DNA of 64,000 bases, taken from the NCBI RefSeq assembly GCF_037042905.1, contig NC_087251.1, positions 35,210,501 to 35,274,500 on the forward strand, read 5' to 3'. Shown in pieces: positions 36,601 through 44,064 of the stretch. The notes under the pieces were generated by a model that saw only the letters and a list, made by a program, of their open reading frames with translations, was not told the DNA's origin and did not search any database. Numbering within the stretch: position 1 is the first letter of the stretch; every line of letters starts with the position of its first letter. The translations under genes were made by a program, and so were the position numbers. Origin of the DNA: Lytechinus pictus (taxonomy: Eukaryota > Echinodermata > Echinoidea > Temnopleuroida > Toxopneustidae).

Positions 36601-39600
36601 GATCCCCAGACACAGGGGCGGCGCTTCGGGGATAAAGGGGGGGGGGGGCAGGGAGGGCAACCACCCCTGTGAATTTTCAAGTAGTGAGAAATAAGGTAAA
36701 TGAGATTTTTTTTAAAGAAAACAAAGGAGAAAGAAGACGGGAGAAAAGGCGTGTCGAAAAAGAAAGATCTGGGTCGTGTATTACCCGGAGACTTGTATTT
36801 GTAACCCTGTTATTCAATTAAGAAGAAAACTATTACGTCACATTTAGGTCGTCTTGCTCTTGCCCCTGTCAAAAAACCTAGGCGCCGCCCCTGATTCCCT
36901 ATCTGTTCGTGTCATATTTATGAGGGTTTCATGTAGGTTTGAACGATTAGAATTTTTTACCGATGCAATGTGCGTGTTTATTGGAAAGTTTTGATTGGTG
37001 TTAATAATTCATTCTAGTTTCAACAAGTAATGAAAAAAAAAATCAACAAGGCTGGATATGTCTGCAATGATATTCCGTAAATATTTATTTGTTTTTGAAT
37101 AAATATCGGTTGTCCCATTTTTTTTTTATTCTGCCATCTTCACCTCTCCAATTTTTGGGGCAGAAGTTGCCTGTTCTTCTGTCTTTTTGATGTGTATGAA
37201 AATATTGTTTGACAAAAAAGCTTTTATTTGATAATGTTTTTGTGATAAACAACCTTCATGTGGAACATCTTTGGACATAAAATGCACTTTGAAAATGTTA
37301 TTACTCTGATATTTTAGCATCGGTTTATGCATATTAAGTTAGAAAAAAAATCAGGCTTAAGGCATTTTTTTTCACCCCCTCCCTCTTTTTCTCTTTAATC
37401 ATTTCTCTTATCCCCCCTCCCCCTCTTTTACTGGTCTGATTTTTTAGGAATCTGGTCTATCATTATGGTTAGCCGAACAGTTTGAGATCTTTTACGGGAT
37501 ACCTCCACTTGCAGTGGCTTTCATCACAGCCATTATAATCTCAGTCCTAACAGAGCTTACTGCTAATGTTGTCACCACGACCATATTTCTACCTATTGTT
37601 GCAGAGATGGCAAGTTTGATCGATTTTTTGTCAATTAATTTTATAATTTTTCTTCATGATTTCCTTTTCTACGGAAGTGCCATCGACTTGTCTAGAGGTC
37701 AAGATACGTTCATCGCCAAGTCGACTTATGAAAAGTAATATGTCAAAAGAGCGAGATATGTTATCTCGCGAAATCGACATATATATGAAAAGTTTCATGT
37801 CAATATAGCGACATACGGTAACTCCCCGTGTAAAAAAAGTAAAGGCACGCATATGGCCGCGTTGTGGCCCAGTGGAATAGTCTTCGGACTTTGAAACAGA
37901 GGGTCGTGGGTTCAAATCCCAACAATGGCGTAGTTTCCTTCAGCAAGAAATTTATCTGCATTGTGCTGCACTCGACCCGGGTTAGGTAAATGGGCATCTG
38001 GTAATTTTGATGCGCACACGCATTTTAAGGAATTTAAAATTCCTTGAAATGCGTGTGCACTGTAAATAGGTCTAATTACTACCGCCAAGCTACAGCCAGG
38101 GTAATATCCAAGTCATTCGGAAGTGCATCATAATGTGATATGCGCTATGCAAAATTTGTTTGAAAATTTTATTAGTTGTATCATTACTTGTATTATTATT
38201 TGTATTATTATTGTCATCTCGCAATGACTCTCATCGCACGCTTCTGGTAGTAAAAAATATTCTATTTACCAGATAATTTGAACAACTGGCCCAAATTACG
38301 TTACCATACGATAAGTGTAGCAATATTAATGAGTTATAAATAAGTAACAATGCACTTGAGGGTACAACAAAATTCACTCTGCTCATAATGCCAATGACTC
38401 TAGCAATCTTAGAGCATATACTATCAATATGGTTTGACCACGTTAGTTTTTCGTCAATAATCAGACCTTAAAACTGTATGCAATTTATCCTAGTAATACT
38501 ATTACATATAGCATAATTTGTTATATTCATATTCAATAAATTAATATCATATGTTGTATTTGAAGTGGTAAAATGCATATAGTTTATTTTATCTAGGTTA
38601 ACCCGTAAACCATTAACCTTAAACTAATCAAAAACCTTACTGATTTCTATGTTCATCTTATGCATTAGTAACATTAAATCATGTGCAAATATTATATATG
38701 AGAGTACTTCTGAGACAGTACGAGGATCATTAATGTATATTAGAAAAAATAGGGGCCCGAGAATCGAACCTTGCGGAATTCCACATGAAATTCGAAGTTC
38801 ACTTGAGTGGACACCATAATAATTTACAAACTGTCTTCTGTTTTTCAAGCATTCTTTAATTTGGCTTGCCTTTGTGTCGGCTTGCCCCCTATCAAACTGG
38901 TCCTCATCCTTGTGTTAACTTGTAGAACTAATTTTCTGGGCCTAATTACATGATTAAAAATATTGTGGTGCTCATCAATATAAAGATAACATTTTGTACC
39001 TCTATTCGGTATCGACAGGCCGTCGCAATGAGGATAAATCCGTTATATCTGATGCTCACTACGACTATATGTGCCTCCTTCGCCTTCATGCTTCCTGTAG
39101 CTACCCCGCCCAATGCCATAGCATTCGCCAACAAGGAAATCAAAGTCATTGATATGGTAAGACGTTTAGGACTCGTTACAATTGATTAGATAATATATTC
39201 TACGATTGGTTGCATCGATCTATGTAATAAATAGTTCAAATCTCTTGTACAATTTGTCGTTTATACCAGCTTATATTTGGCCCACGATCATCGTAGGGTA
39301 ATCGTATCTGCTAATCATGCATTCTCCTTAGGGTCGCGTAAAGCGATCGTTAGAGTTTCGTATGGATTAACGATTACCGCAGGGTCCAATATTATATATA
39401 TATTTTCCAATATCGTTGGACCCTTCCCTTTAGAAGCATCGTAGGGACATATTACGATCACCGGAGGGTCATTCTACGATCAGCGCAGGGTCATCATACG
39501 ATCTCTTTGTCTTTGTCTTTGGGCCCTTACGATGCCATAAGCACCTTTCACAATTGACGTACGACCGATTGATGTGAGGTATAGACCAATTCGAACTCAG

Positions 39601-42600
39601 AGCAATGTAATATAGCAGCCATAGCTCGGGGCTTCCAATGGGCTGTCAGCCAATCTGCAATGAGCTAGGTGCGCGTATGTATACGCGTATGTACATATCC
39701 TTTTGTTTGAATGAGAAAATAAATTAAACCTGCACCATTACAGATTCATGTAACAATTAGCCGAATTCAGTATACACCGGGGCCTAATTGTTGAGGGAGG
39801 AATGCCCTTTACCCTATTTTCTCTAGGTTTAATTTTTGCCTATATTTTCTGCCCTCTCTTTTTATTTATTCTTAACTCCTACTTTGTAACACCGAGGAAC
39901 GGTCGCATACATGCGAATGCAACGGTAGTGCAATGTTGCAAGCCGTGTTGCGATCGGTCTTGCAACAGTCTGATATGGCCTATATGCATGTATTATCGCA
40001 CTCGGTCGCAGACTGGTCTCTATAGGTCGCTAGCACATGTGCAAGTGTTGTACGACCTCCAGTCGACTAAATGCGACTACTTAATTGTGCCACCTCTCGC
40101 ATCATGTCGTACAACGTTGAACAACACTCACACGATGATCGCCCGACCGATGGTACGATCTGATGCGAGTGAATCGATCGTATTTGATCGCGTTTGGATT
40201 TTGAACATTATCAAAGATCAGATGCGACCAGTCACGACCACCTCGAGTTCGTGCGATCGTCTACAACGACTGCGAGTGCTCGCAAGACACCAAGACATCG
40301 ATTGTGCAACAACAAGAAAAAACTGTTGCAGGCGGTCGTAAATTGGTCGTACGTCAATTGTGAAAAGGGCTTAACCGATTGCATAATAGTGAGTGTCCAC
40401 GTGAGGCAATACGATCGCTCGTACGATTACATGAATCCAGTGAGACTGGTTGTTCTATTCGTACGAGCTGATGTGAGTGAATCGATCGCATTTGACCGGA
40501 TTGTTTGGATTTTTGAACATTTTCAAAGTTCAGTTTCAGTTCAGTTCAGTTTGGTTTATTTTCATTTCAACTCAAGTCAATTTAACAATAAAAGAAATCA
40601 TTACAAAGATATAAATGATACAGTATAACAATATGACATTGATAAACAAGTTCACATGCGACCAGTCACGACCACCGCTTCGGGTTTGTGCGATCGCCCA
40701 CAACAAGAGCGGATGCTCGTAAGACACCAGCGATCGACCGTGCGTCACCCCCCAAAAAAAGTTACAGGCGGTCGTAAAATCATCGGGGATCAATTAATGT
40801 GAAAGGGCCTTTCACGATGGCTGTAAATAATATAAACATAAAAATTATGCCTCCAACAACAAAAAACGTAGACTAATCCATAGTACGATGATCGCGTATC
40901 AAATGTAAACGAGGTTTAAAGATGAGTGTATTTCTCTCGATTTTATATTACCTCCTTACAAATAAAACTGTTTTTATTGACAACTTAAGCCCCTTTCACA
41001 ATTGACGTACGACCTGTTTACGACCACCTGCAACAGTTTTTTATTGTTGTTGCACGATCGATCCCTTGGGGTCTTGCGAGCACTCGCAGTCGTTGTAGAC
41101 GATCGCACAAACTCGAGGTGGTCGGAGGTGATCGTGACTGGTCGCATCTGAACTTTGAACATGTTCAAAATCCAAACGCGATCAAATACGATTGATTCAC
41201 TCGCAACAGGTCGTACCATCGGTCGGGCGATCATCGTGCGAGTGTTGTTCAACGTTGTACGACTTGGTGCGAGAGGTGGCACAACTAAGTAGTCGCATTT
41301 ACTTGACTGGAGGTCGTGCAACACTTGCACATGTGCAAGCGACCTACATGTACAGAGACCTGTCTTGCGACCGGTTGCGATAATAATATGGGCCATAAGA
41401 CTGTTGCAAGACCGATCGCAACGGCTTACAACATTGCACTACCATTTCATTCGCATGTATGCGACCGTTCCACTCGCAATCCCTCGTGCAACACTCGCAT
41501 GTGATCGCACGAGCACAATAAGAGCATATGCGACTTACTCGTGCAACGGGGTTTACTGGTTGTTTTTGTTGTACGACAGCTGTTGCAACTGTGAAAGCCT
41601 CTGTGCGATCTTATGAGATGACTAGCGATTGATGCCTGTTGCAGCCTGTCGCACGACCAAAAGGTCGCAAATGGTCGTACGTCAATTGTGAAAGGGGCTA
41701 AAGTCTTGTTGGTCTCATATGAGAAAATACTTTTTCCAATGTGAAATGATGTAAGCCTCTGATTTTATTATAATTGGTATAAGATTACTCATATTGATTA
41801 ATTAATCCCAAACATAAGATTGATTCCATAACCACGTCACATATTCGTACTGCAAGTTTTTCAATCCTGGTGGATGTTTCAGAAAGCTGTTCGGAAGTTA
41901 AGAGCAGGCGCGTACGTAGGGAGGGCATTGGCGGCGGAAGCCAAAAAATTTAGAGGGGGCCCACCTGAAAAGTTTCGATGGACACGGACAAAATTTGACA
42001 AGCCAAAAAAAAAAAGGTTATCAACCTAAATTTTGGGAGGGGATCGCGAAATTTTTTGACAAGCCCCCCCCCCCCCCCAAAAAAAAAAGAAACCGTCCCC
42101 CCACCTCAAATTTAGGGGGGACATGTCCCCCCGCCCCCCCCCCCCGCTTCCGCCGCCTATGAGGGAGGGGGGTTACAGGGGTTCACCCCCAGGGTGAAAC
42201 TCTTGGCTTGTCAAATTTTCATTCAACTCGAACCCCCCCTTCAAAATCCTGTGTACGCTACTGGTTAAGACTGACTTTAAGAGCGACTAGTGATCCTTTC
42301 TTACGCGCTAAATAATCACCAATGAAGATGTAATGGTGAATATCATTTACCACGAGAAAGGATCACCAGTTCTCATAGTTATTGTTAACTTACAAACAGT
42401 TTTATGAAACGCCCCCCAGATCAGGGACCCATAAGACAAAGCCTAGCAAATTGATCATGAATAAATTTGAATGATTAAGTACGTTAATCACAATGTACAA
42501 TCAATCGTAGCAATCAATCTTATAATTAATCACTAAGTTTTGTGTAACAGACCCTAAAATAGTGGCGTAATCGTCTCCCCAAACCTAGATGGAATAACAC

Positions 42601-43345
42601 AATTACCGTGTTTACACTTGATCGGCTTTTGGTTCAGAACCGAAAGCCGATGCAGAATCGGCTTTTGGTTTATCTTGCACTACGTTTACACGCTGTTACA
42701 TCTCGCGGTGCAGAATCGGCTCGCAAGTCAAAAACTAGATGATACGCACACCAACAATATACGTCATAATAAAGGCAACGCTGGATCCGAGCGCTTACAA
42801 TTACGTCACAATGGTAAAGTAAATGAAATGCGCACCAATTGCCGATGCAGAATCGGCTTTCTGTTTACACGTAATAAAAAAGTCGATTTTGCATCGGCTC
42901 GCGGTTCTGAACCTACTACTTTGGTGGTGCAAATTGCCGATTCTGAACCGAGAGCCGATGCAAGTTAATCGCGCTTACACGCTATGAAAAAGCCGATGCC
43001 TGCATTGGCTCGCGGTTCAGAACCGCGAGCCGATGCAAAAGCCGATTAAGTGTAAACACGGTACAAGATGGTGGACACTTCAAACATACTGCTATACGAC
43101 TATCATTTTAAACATATATTTTAGTTATTTTGGCAGTAAATCATCTTTTTAAAATGATTTTTTTTTAACAGGTAAAAACAGGCTGTCTTCTAAACTTCAC
43201 GTGCATCTGTATACTGCTTCTCTTCATGAACACGCTCGGTCTGTTGATTTTCGACATCGCACACTTTCCCGATTGGGCCAATAACACCATGAATACCATG
43301 GCAACAGATAATATCTTCCATAACTCTACATCGGTACCGTTTTGA
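16788..43345 (+). CDS. SLC13: SLC13 family sodium/carboxylate cotransporter, copy 1 (13 exons, 646 aa)
   Basis: Thirteen coding exons splice in frame to a 646-residue multi-pass membrane protein. Residues align along the whole length with the SLC13 family (NaDC1, NaDC3, NaCT). Landmarks are the N-terminal TM1 (residues 17-40), [15 protein letters not shown], the first substrate/Na+ motif SNT (148-150), a hydrophilic loop (about 165-230), [21 protein letters not shown], the second SNx position reading TANV (527-530) and the signature [10 protein letters not shown] (568-577). The C-tail has N-glycosylation sites Asn626 and Asn640. By family, it imports succinate, citrate or related carboxylates with Na+ across the plasma membrane. 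It is longer than the roughly 590-aa human relatives because of longer loops, including an acidic insert in exon 10. Substrate cannot be predicted. The second SNx has Ala for Ser. Confidence 0.95.
17345..17525. repeat. Short degenerate tandem repeats in intron 1
   Basis: About six diverged units of roughly 30 bp around the phrase GACTAATTCCAAGTC or AGTCAAATTAA. They are present in copy 1 only; the equivalent intron of copy 2 lacks them. Confidence 0.7.
17562..17827 (+). CDS. SLC13: SLC13 copy 1, exon 2
   Basis: 266 bp, acceptor TTAATAG and donor GTAAGG, ending in phase 2. Encodes TM segments with [20 protein letters not shown] and [17 protein letters not shown], matching the conserved SLC13 core. 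Confidence 0.95.
19193..19856. mobile_element. GC-rich palindromic MITE
   Basis: The ends AGAGGCTGTTCACACCG (left) and CTGAACAGGCTCT (right) are imperfect inverted copies. The interior repeats nested palindromes such as GATCTAGCGCGCGCTAGATC, and the segment GTGGATCGCGCTATCGTAGC is followed by its inverse (19230-19265). It is much more GC-rich than the intron around it. No ORF with homology is seen. Confidence 0.75.
20223..20825. mobile_element. MITE family with ACGTACGT palindrome, copy B
   Basis: Left end GGTGCCGGTCCCC, right end inverse GGGTGCCGGT, and the subterminal GAGTGGATACCATGCGC is inverted at GCGCATGGTATCCACTC. Contains the internal ACGTTACGTACGTAACGT (about 20318-20335). Best-preserved member of the family in this window. 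Confidence 0.8.
21361..21594. mobile_element. hAT-type MITE in intron 2
   Basis: Starts CAGTGGTGTAATGAG and ends CTGTACGCTAGTG. The flanks ATGCAGAA (21353-21360) and ATGCAGTT (21595-21602) match at six of eight positions, an eroded 8-bp duplication. The interior contains a C homopolymer. Confidence 0.75.
21885..22110. mobile_element. Diverged relative of the palindrome-family MITE
   Basis: Inverted ends GTCACTGCCATTGAAGAGTG and CCACTTTTCAATGGCAGTGA flank about 190 bp. This is a smaller, more diverged element of the same style as 20223-20825. Confidence 0.6.
22432..22606 (+). CDS. SLC13: SLC13 copy 1, exon 3
   Basis: 175 bp, acceptor AATTCAG and donor GTGTGG, phase 2 in and phase 0 out. Encodes [20 protein letters not shown] with the first SNT motif (148-150), then the start of the cytosolic hydrophilic loop. 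Confidence 0.95.
23870..24640. repeat. Tandem array with GAGCGCGAAGCGCGAGC core
   Basis: Degenerate units of about 105-115 bp, each with the GC-rich palindromic core (23881, 23986, 24091, 24206, 24319, 24432, 24490) in AT-rich spacer containing TTGATATTCAGACC. The same core appears inverted in intron 9. Confidence 0.85.
24667..26525. mobile_element. Nested inverted-repeat element
   Basis: The left end TATACACAACAAAAAAATGT, continuing into AAGTCCCCCC, is inverted at the right end (26492-26525). It lies wholly inside the hAT-type element at 23810-26973. The interior consists of diverged repeats with a TGCTCACTGAAGCAT phrase; no transposase is seen. Confidence 0.7.
26518..26692. repeat. (TA)n microsatellite
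   Basis: Almost uninterrupted TA dinucleotides with a short interruption near 26640-26680. Reading frames through it are artefacts. Confidence 0.97.
27166..27236 (+). CDS. SLC13: SLC13 copy 1, exon 4 (small loop exon)
   Basis: A 71-bp exon for [19 protein letters not shown] and five more residues in the variable loop. Acceptor is a pyrimidine-rich tract ending CGACTAG; donor is GTGGGT. It was found by phase: exon 3 ends in phase 0 and exon 5 needs phase 2, and only an exon like this bridges them. The paralogue at 57790-57860 is also open and of the same length. A shorter 38-bp version starting at CAAATA would also fit. Confidence 0.8.
27560..27625. repeat. (TA)n/(TG)n microsatellite in intron 4
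   Basis: TA and TG dinucleotide runs in intron 4. The corresponding place in copy 2 (58190-58400) is also microsatellite, expanded differently. Confidence 0.95.
28195..28374 (+). CDS. SLC13: SLC13 copy 1, exon 5
   Basis: 180 bp, acceptor AATACAG and donor GTAAAG, phase 2 on both sides. Encodes the end of the loop and the conserved re-entrant segment [18 protein letters not shown]. Confidence 0.94.
28375..28790 (-). pseudogene. LINE reverse transcriptase remnant in intron 5 of copy 1 (part 1)
   Basis: Minus-strand translation gives [18 protein letters not shown] and an altered catalytic box, FAHD in place of FADD, near 28760. It is homologous to 59330-59700 in copy 2 but lacks about 160 bp, including the LGLIIDDTL segment. 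The part near 28470-28560 is a decayed repeat of a CATTATTACCTCTGC phrase. Confidence 0.7.
28797..29327. mobile_element. MITE with CCCCCATTCCACAGA termini
   Basis: Left end CCCCCATTCCACAGA (28797-28811), right end TCTGTGGAATGGGGG (29313-29327), a perfect 15-bp inverted repeat. The interior has many AAGATCT/GTCTTTCAG-type short repeats. It sits inside the LINE remnant of intron 5 and is absent at the same point of copy 2. Confidence 0.8.
29328..29500 (-). pseudogene. LINE reverse transcriptase remnant in intron 5 of copy 1 (part 2)
   Basis: Minus strand encodes [17 protein letters not shown] (around 29335-29390), the RT box that precedes the catalytic FADD. It continues the remnant at 28375-28790 across the inserted MITE. 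Confidence 0.75.
29881..30003 (+). CDS. SLC13: SLC13 copy 1, exon 6
   Basis: 123 bp, acceptor TTTTTCAG and donor GTTGGT, phase 2 on both sides. Encodes [17 protein letters not shown] and the membrane segment [16 protein letters not shown]. Confidence 0.93.
30020..31061. other. SLC13 copy 1 intron 6
   Basis: Contains a MITE at 30259-30421 and a C run at 30181-30192. No exon is seen. Confidence 0.55.
30259..30421. mobile_element. MITE with GTTTCATAAAG termini
   Basis: Left end GTTTCATAAAGATGTTCGT and right end ACGAACAGCTTTATGAAAC are inverted. Arms continue inward (CTTTCTTGTAC against GCGTAAGAAAG). A larger relative is at 41876-42410. Confidence 0.78.
31062..31154 (+). CDS. SLC13: SLC13 copy 1, exon 7
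   Basis: 93 bp, acceptor TTAATTAG and donor GTATGT, phase 2 on both sides. Encodes a basic cytosolic loop ending [10 protein letters not shown], equivalent to the YCVIQTEHRLLGPM loop of human NaDC1. Confidence 0.9.
31180..31565 (+). repeat. Degenerate TATTC/TTCTATA minisatellite in intron 7
   Basis: Nearly 400 bp of TATTCTATATTCTATATT-type variation. The long open frames across it (hydrophobic Tyr/Ile/Leu-rich) are repeat artefacts. Confidence 0.92.
31746..31840. repeat. Compact inverted and direct repeat around TGCGTCCGGTAA
   Basis: TGCATCCGGTAAATTTGC (31746-31763) is perfectly inverted at 31791-31808. Each arm is followed by a direct repeat of the type CGTCCGGTAATTACTTATGC. The GCGTCCGGT phrase recurs inverted in the array at 32970-33090. 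Confidence 0.8.
31890..32051. mobile_element. Small hairpin MITE with CAAATAATGCACAG ends
   Basis: Ends CAAATAATGCACAG and CTGTGCATCATTTG are inverted, and arms continue with GTGCATTGGTAGG against CCTACCAATGCAC. Related by its ends to 32779-32914. Confidence 0.75.
32251..32355 (+). CDS. SLC13: SLC13 copy 1, exon 8
   Basis: 105 bp, acceptor ATACAAG and donor GTGAGC, phase 2 on both sides. Encodes [20 protein letters not shown], matching the FAEKAISILFVILVLLW segment of NaDC1, then PGWASLFPP. Confidence 0.92.
32390..32629 (-). mobile_element. hAT-type MITE, reverse orientation
   Basis: Starts CACTGGCGTACAGTTGGGG and ends AACACCAGTG, resembling the reverse of the 10341-10643 element. No target duplication is visible, so it is old or rearranged. 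It lies just after exon 8. Confidence 0.55.
32779..32914. mobile_element. Small hairpin MITE with CAAATGATGCATGGG ends
   Basis: Arms CAGT/GGGTCGGTAGGAACTGTGTG and the inverse CACACAGTTCCACTGACCC make an almost complete hairpin. Outer ends CAAATGATGCA and TGCATCATTTG match those of 31890-32051. Confidence 0.8.
32968..33090. repeat. Five tandem copies of an ACCGGACGCATGATTTTTTT unit
   Basis: Units of about 24 bp: the GGACGCATG core followed by an oligo-T run, with slight decay at both ends. Followed by a long A/T homopolymer-rich zone to 33210. Confidence 0.93.
33484..33587 (+). CDS. SLC13: SLC13 copy 1, exon 9
   Basis: 104 bp, acceptor ATCTTTCAG and donor GTAAGC, phase 2 in and phase 1 out. 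Encodes the membrane segment [18 protein letters not shown], equivalent to the FIGIIMFIIPS region. Confidence 0.92.
33990..35030. repeat. Tandem array with GCTCGCGCTTCGCGCTCGC core in intron 9
   Basis: About eight degenerate units (cores near 34013, 34190, 34308, 34427, 34618, 34706, 35000) with spacer phrases AGGTCTGAAATCTCAATTTTG and TATACCTATCCTGTTCA. The core is the reverse complement of that in the intron 3 array at 23870-24640. Confidence 0.87.
35031..36359. other. Remainder of intron 9
   Basis: A TA microsatellite lies at 35104-35120, and G runs lie at 35911-35920 and 36050-36061. No exon or element boundaries could be supported. Confidence 0.5.
36360..36583 (+). CDS. SLC13: SLC13 copy 1, exon 10
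   Basis: 224 bp, acceptor TTTAACAG and donor GTGAGT, phase 1 in and phase 0 out. Encodes an acidic, Asp-rich loop (DSDNDDGDD), then [20 protein letters not shown] and GFALADGCV. The acidic stretch is unlike vertebrate relatives. Confidence 0.92.
37448..37609 (+). CDS. SLC13: SLC13 copy 1, exon 11
   Basis: 162 bp encoding [12 protein letters not shown] through [20 protein letters not shown]. The acceptor is TTTTTTAG. The donor is GATG/GCAAGT, a GC donor: only this boundary keeps both frame and alignment length with exon 12. It contains the second SNx position, here TANV (527-530). Confidence 0.9.
37845..38215 (+). mobile_element. tRNA-derived SINE in intron 11
   Basis: The head has an A-box-like GTGGCCCAGTGG and a B-box GGGTTCAAATCCC (about 37908-37920). 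A tRNA-unrelated body follows, then a tail of ATT-type microsatellite (TATTATTATTTGTATTATTA). This is an RNA polymerase III-type retroposon. Confidence 0.8.
38216..38900 (-). pseudogene. Non-LTR reverse transcriptase fragment in intron 11
   Basis: Minus-strand RT boxes [20 protein letters not shown] and an altered FAHD catalytic box, followed by LIIDEKLTW-like sequence near 38440. Broken by stops and frameshifts. Same superfamily as the LINE at 11967-15659, but a separate insertion. Confidence 0.87.
39019..39156 (+). CDS. SLC13: SLC13 copy 1, exon 12
   Basis: 138 bp, acceptor ATCGACAG and donor GTAAGA, phase 0 on both sides. Encodes [13 protein letters not shown] and [20 protein letters not shown], close to the family PROSITE-type signature, then KEIKVIDM. 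Confidence 0.95.
39540..40371. mobile_element. TTCACAATTGACGTACGACC-type MITE, copy 1
   Basis: Left AGCACCTTTCACAATTGACG, right inverse CGTCAATTGTGAAAAGGGCT. Longer than the 712-bp member at 40988 because of extra sequence at about 39580-39900. The flanks contain TAA. Confidence 0.8.
40395..40825. mobile_element. Partial MITE of the same family with a retroposed insert
   Basis: Carries family phrases (GCGACCAGTCACGACCACC and the degraded end AATTAATGTGAAAGGGCC). It is split at 40527-40651 by a fragment ending in AACAAGTTCA, flanked by AAGTTCA (about 40527 and 40650). That resembles a LINE 3' end with a target duplication. Confidence 0.65.
40988..41699. mobile_element. TTCACAATTGACGTACGACC-type MITE, intact member
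   Basis: 712 bp between AGCCCCTTTCACAATTGACG and the inverse CGTCAATTGTGAAAGGGGCT. The interior is rich in CGATCG, GCGAC and GTTGCA words and has no transposase. The left flank is TTA; the right flank is AAA. Confidence 0.88.
41876..42410. mobile_element. GTTTCATAAAG-type MITE, interrupted
   Basis: Ends GTTTCAGAAAGCTGTTCGGA and ACAGTTTTATGAAAC. Split by the hAT-type element at 41905-42263. Without it the length is about 170 bp, as for the relative at 30259-30421. Confidence 0.75.
41905..42263. mobile_element. hAT-type MITE nested in another MITE
   Basis: Begins CAGGCGCGTACGTAGGG and ends TGTACGCTACTG. The flanks GTTAAGAG (41897-41904) and GTTAAGAC (42264-42271) are an 8-bp duplication with one change. 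The interior has C/G homopolymers. Confidence 0.78.
42604..43063. mobile_element. MITE with TACCGTGTTTACACTT termini
   Basis: TACCGTGTTTACACTT (42604-42619) is perfectly inverted at 43048-43063. The interior repeats the palindromic words AGCCGATGCAGAATCGGCT and TTCAGAACCGCGAGCC. Terminal TA could be a TA target site. It ends about 110 bp before the last SLC13 exon. Confidence 0.88.
43172..43345 (+). CDS. SLC13: SLC13 copy 1, exon 13 (terminal)
   Basis: 174 bp including TGA at 43343-43345; acceptor TTTTTTAACAG. Encodes the last membrane helix ([20 protein letters not shown]) and an extracellular-type tail with N-x-S/T sites, as in NaDC1. Confidence 0.93.
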   Translation, partial: VKTGCLLNFTCICILLLFMNTLGLLIFDIAHFPDWANNTMNTMATDNIFHNSTSVPF

Positions 43346-43417
43346 GATGAGACCTTTTGAAGAAATTCTCGAGCTGAAAAAAGAAGAAAAAATTGTATCA
43401 GTATACTTATCTGTCAA

Positions 43418-43423
43418 AATAAA
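43418..43423 (+). terminator. Candidate polyadenylation signal AATAAA
   Basis: A canonical AATAAA lies 73 bp after the SLC13 copy 1 stop codon. It implies a short 3'UTR if used. Confidence 0.5.
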
Positions 43424-43556
43424 TTCTTTCAAAAATCTTTATAATAGGATAATTTTCTTCGTTTTCAGTATATCCTCTTGCTTGTATTACAAATATTTTC
43501 TATAATTTGAGTGATATTACTTTTGGATGGCGTCTGTTTGTTTCGAGAGACACTAG

Positions 43557-44064
43557 CTGCCCTTTCACACGGTAAAAACAAATCGTAATTTGAATGATGA
43601 TCCCAGTAAAAAATAAGGCTAATTACGATTTTTTTAGCACGTGTGAAACCAAACTAAAACATGATTAGAATCACGAACGCTAATCACTATCACGAATTCA
43701 AATTCTACTCCGGATGTGAATTCCAGTTAAGTTTCACTCAAATTACCTTACGAATTTTGCGTGTGAAAGGCTTGAACCTCCAAAACATCTTTTTTTTTTT
43801 TTTTTTTTTTTGGGGGGGGGGGGGGAGCTTACGTGACCTTTCAAGCACTTCGATAGATAATACAATTGTCATGCACTCATTGTAGTTTGTATTTACGATG
43901 CAGTGCTTTGATTGACAAGTCACCAAGGACACACACCGCCTTCGCCCGGGAATTCGAATTTAAAATCACATTTTTCGAGCGAGCGTGTGAAAGGTCCGTT
44001 GATTCTAAAGACGATTTGCAATCATCATTACAATGGTGATTCAAGATTTACGTGTGAAAAGGCC
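43557..44064. mobile_element. MITE with CCCTTTCACACGGTAAA termini
   Basis: Left CTGCCCTTTCACACGGTAAA, right TTTACGTGTGAAAAGGCC, imperfectly inverted. CTAG flanks both sides (43553-43556 and 44065-44068). Interior carries ATTACGATTT words and a T/G homopolymer at 43791-43825. Confidence 0.78.

Larger units (their letters stand above)
39157..43171. other. SLC13 copy 1 intron 12, cluster of MITEs
   Basis: 4.0 kb between the last two coding exons. Contains three related elements with the TTCACAATTGACGTACGACC end, a nested hAT-type element and a CCGTGTTTACAC-ended MITE. Short repeats of the GGGTCATNNTACGATC type lie at 39290-39510. Confidence 0.7.

Noticed and set aside
37610-37620. Ordinary GT donor GCAA/GTTTGA for exon 11
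   Set aside because: It would leave phase 1 and throw exon 12 out of frame; the GC donor restores both frame and alignment length.
39802-40341. A 179-codon frame and similar frames at 40974-41396 and 52305-52721
   Set aside because: They recur because they lie in copies of one MITE family; the frames differ in strand and extent and match no transposase.
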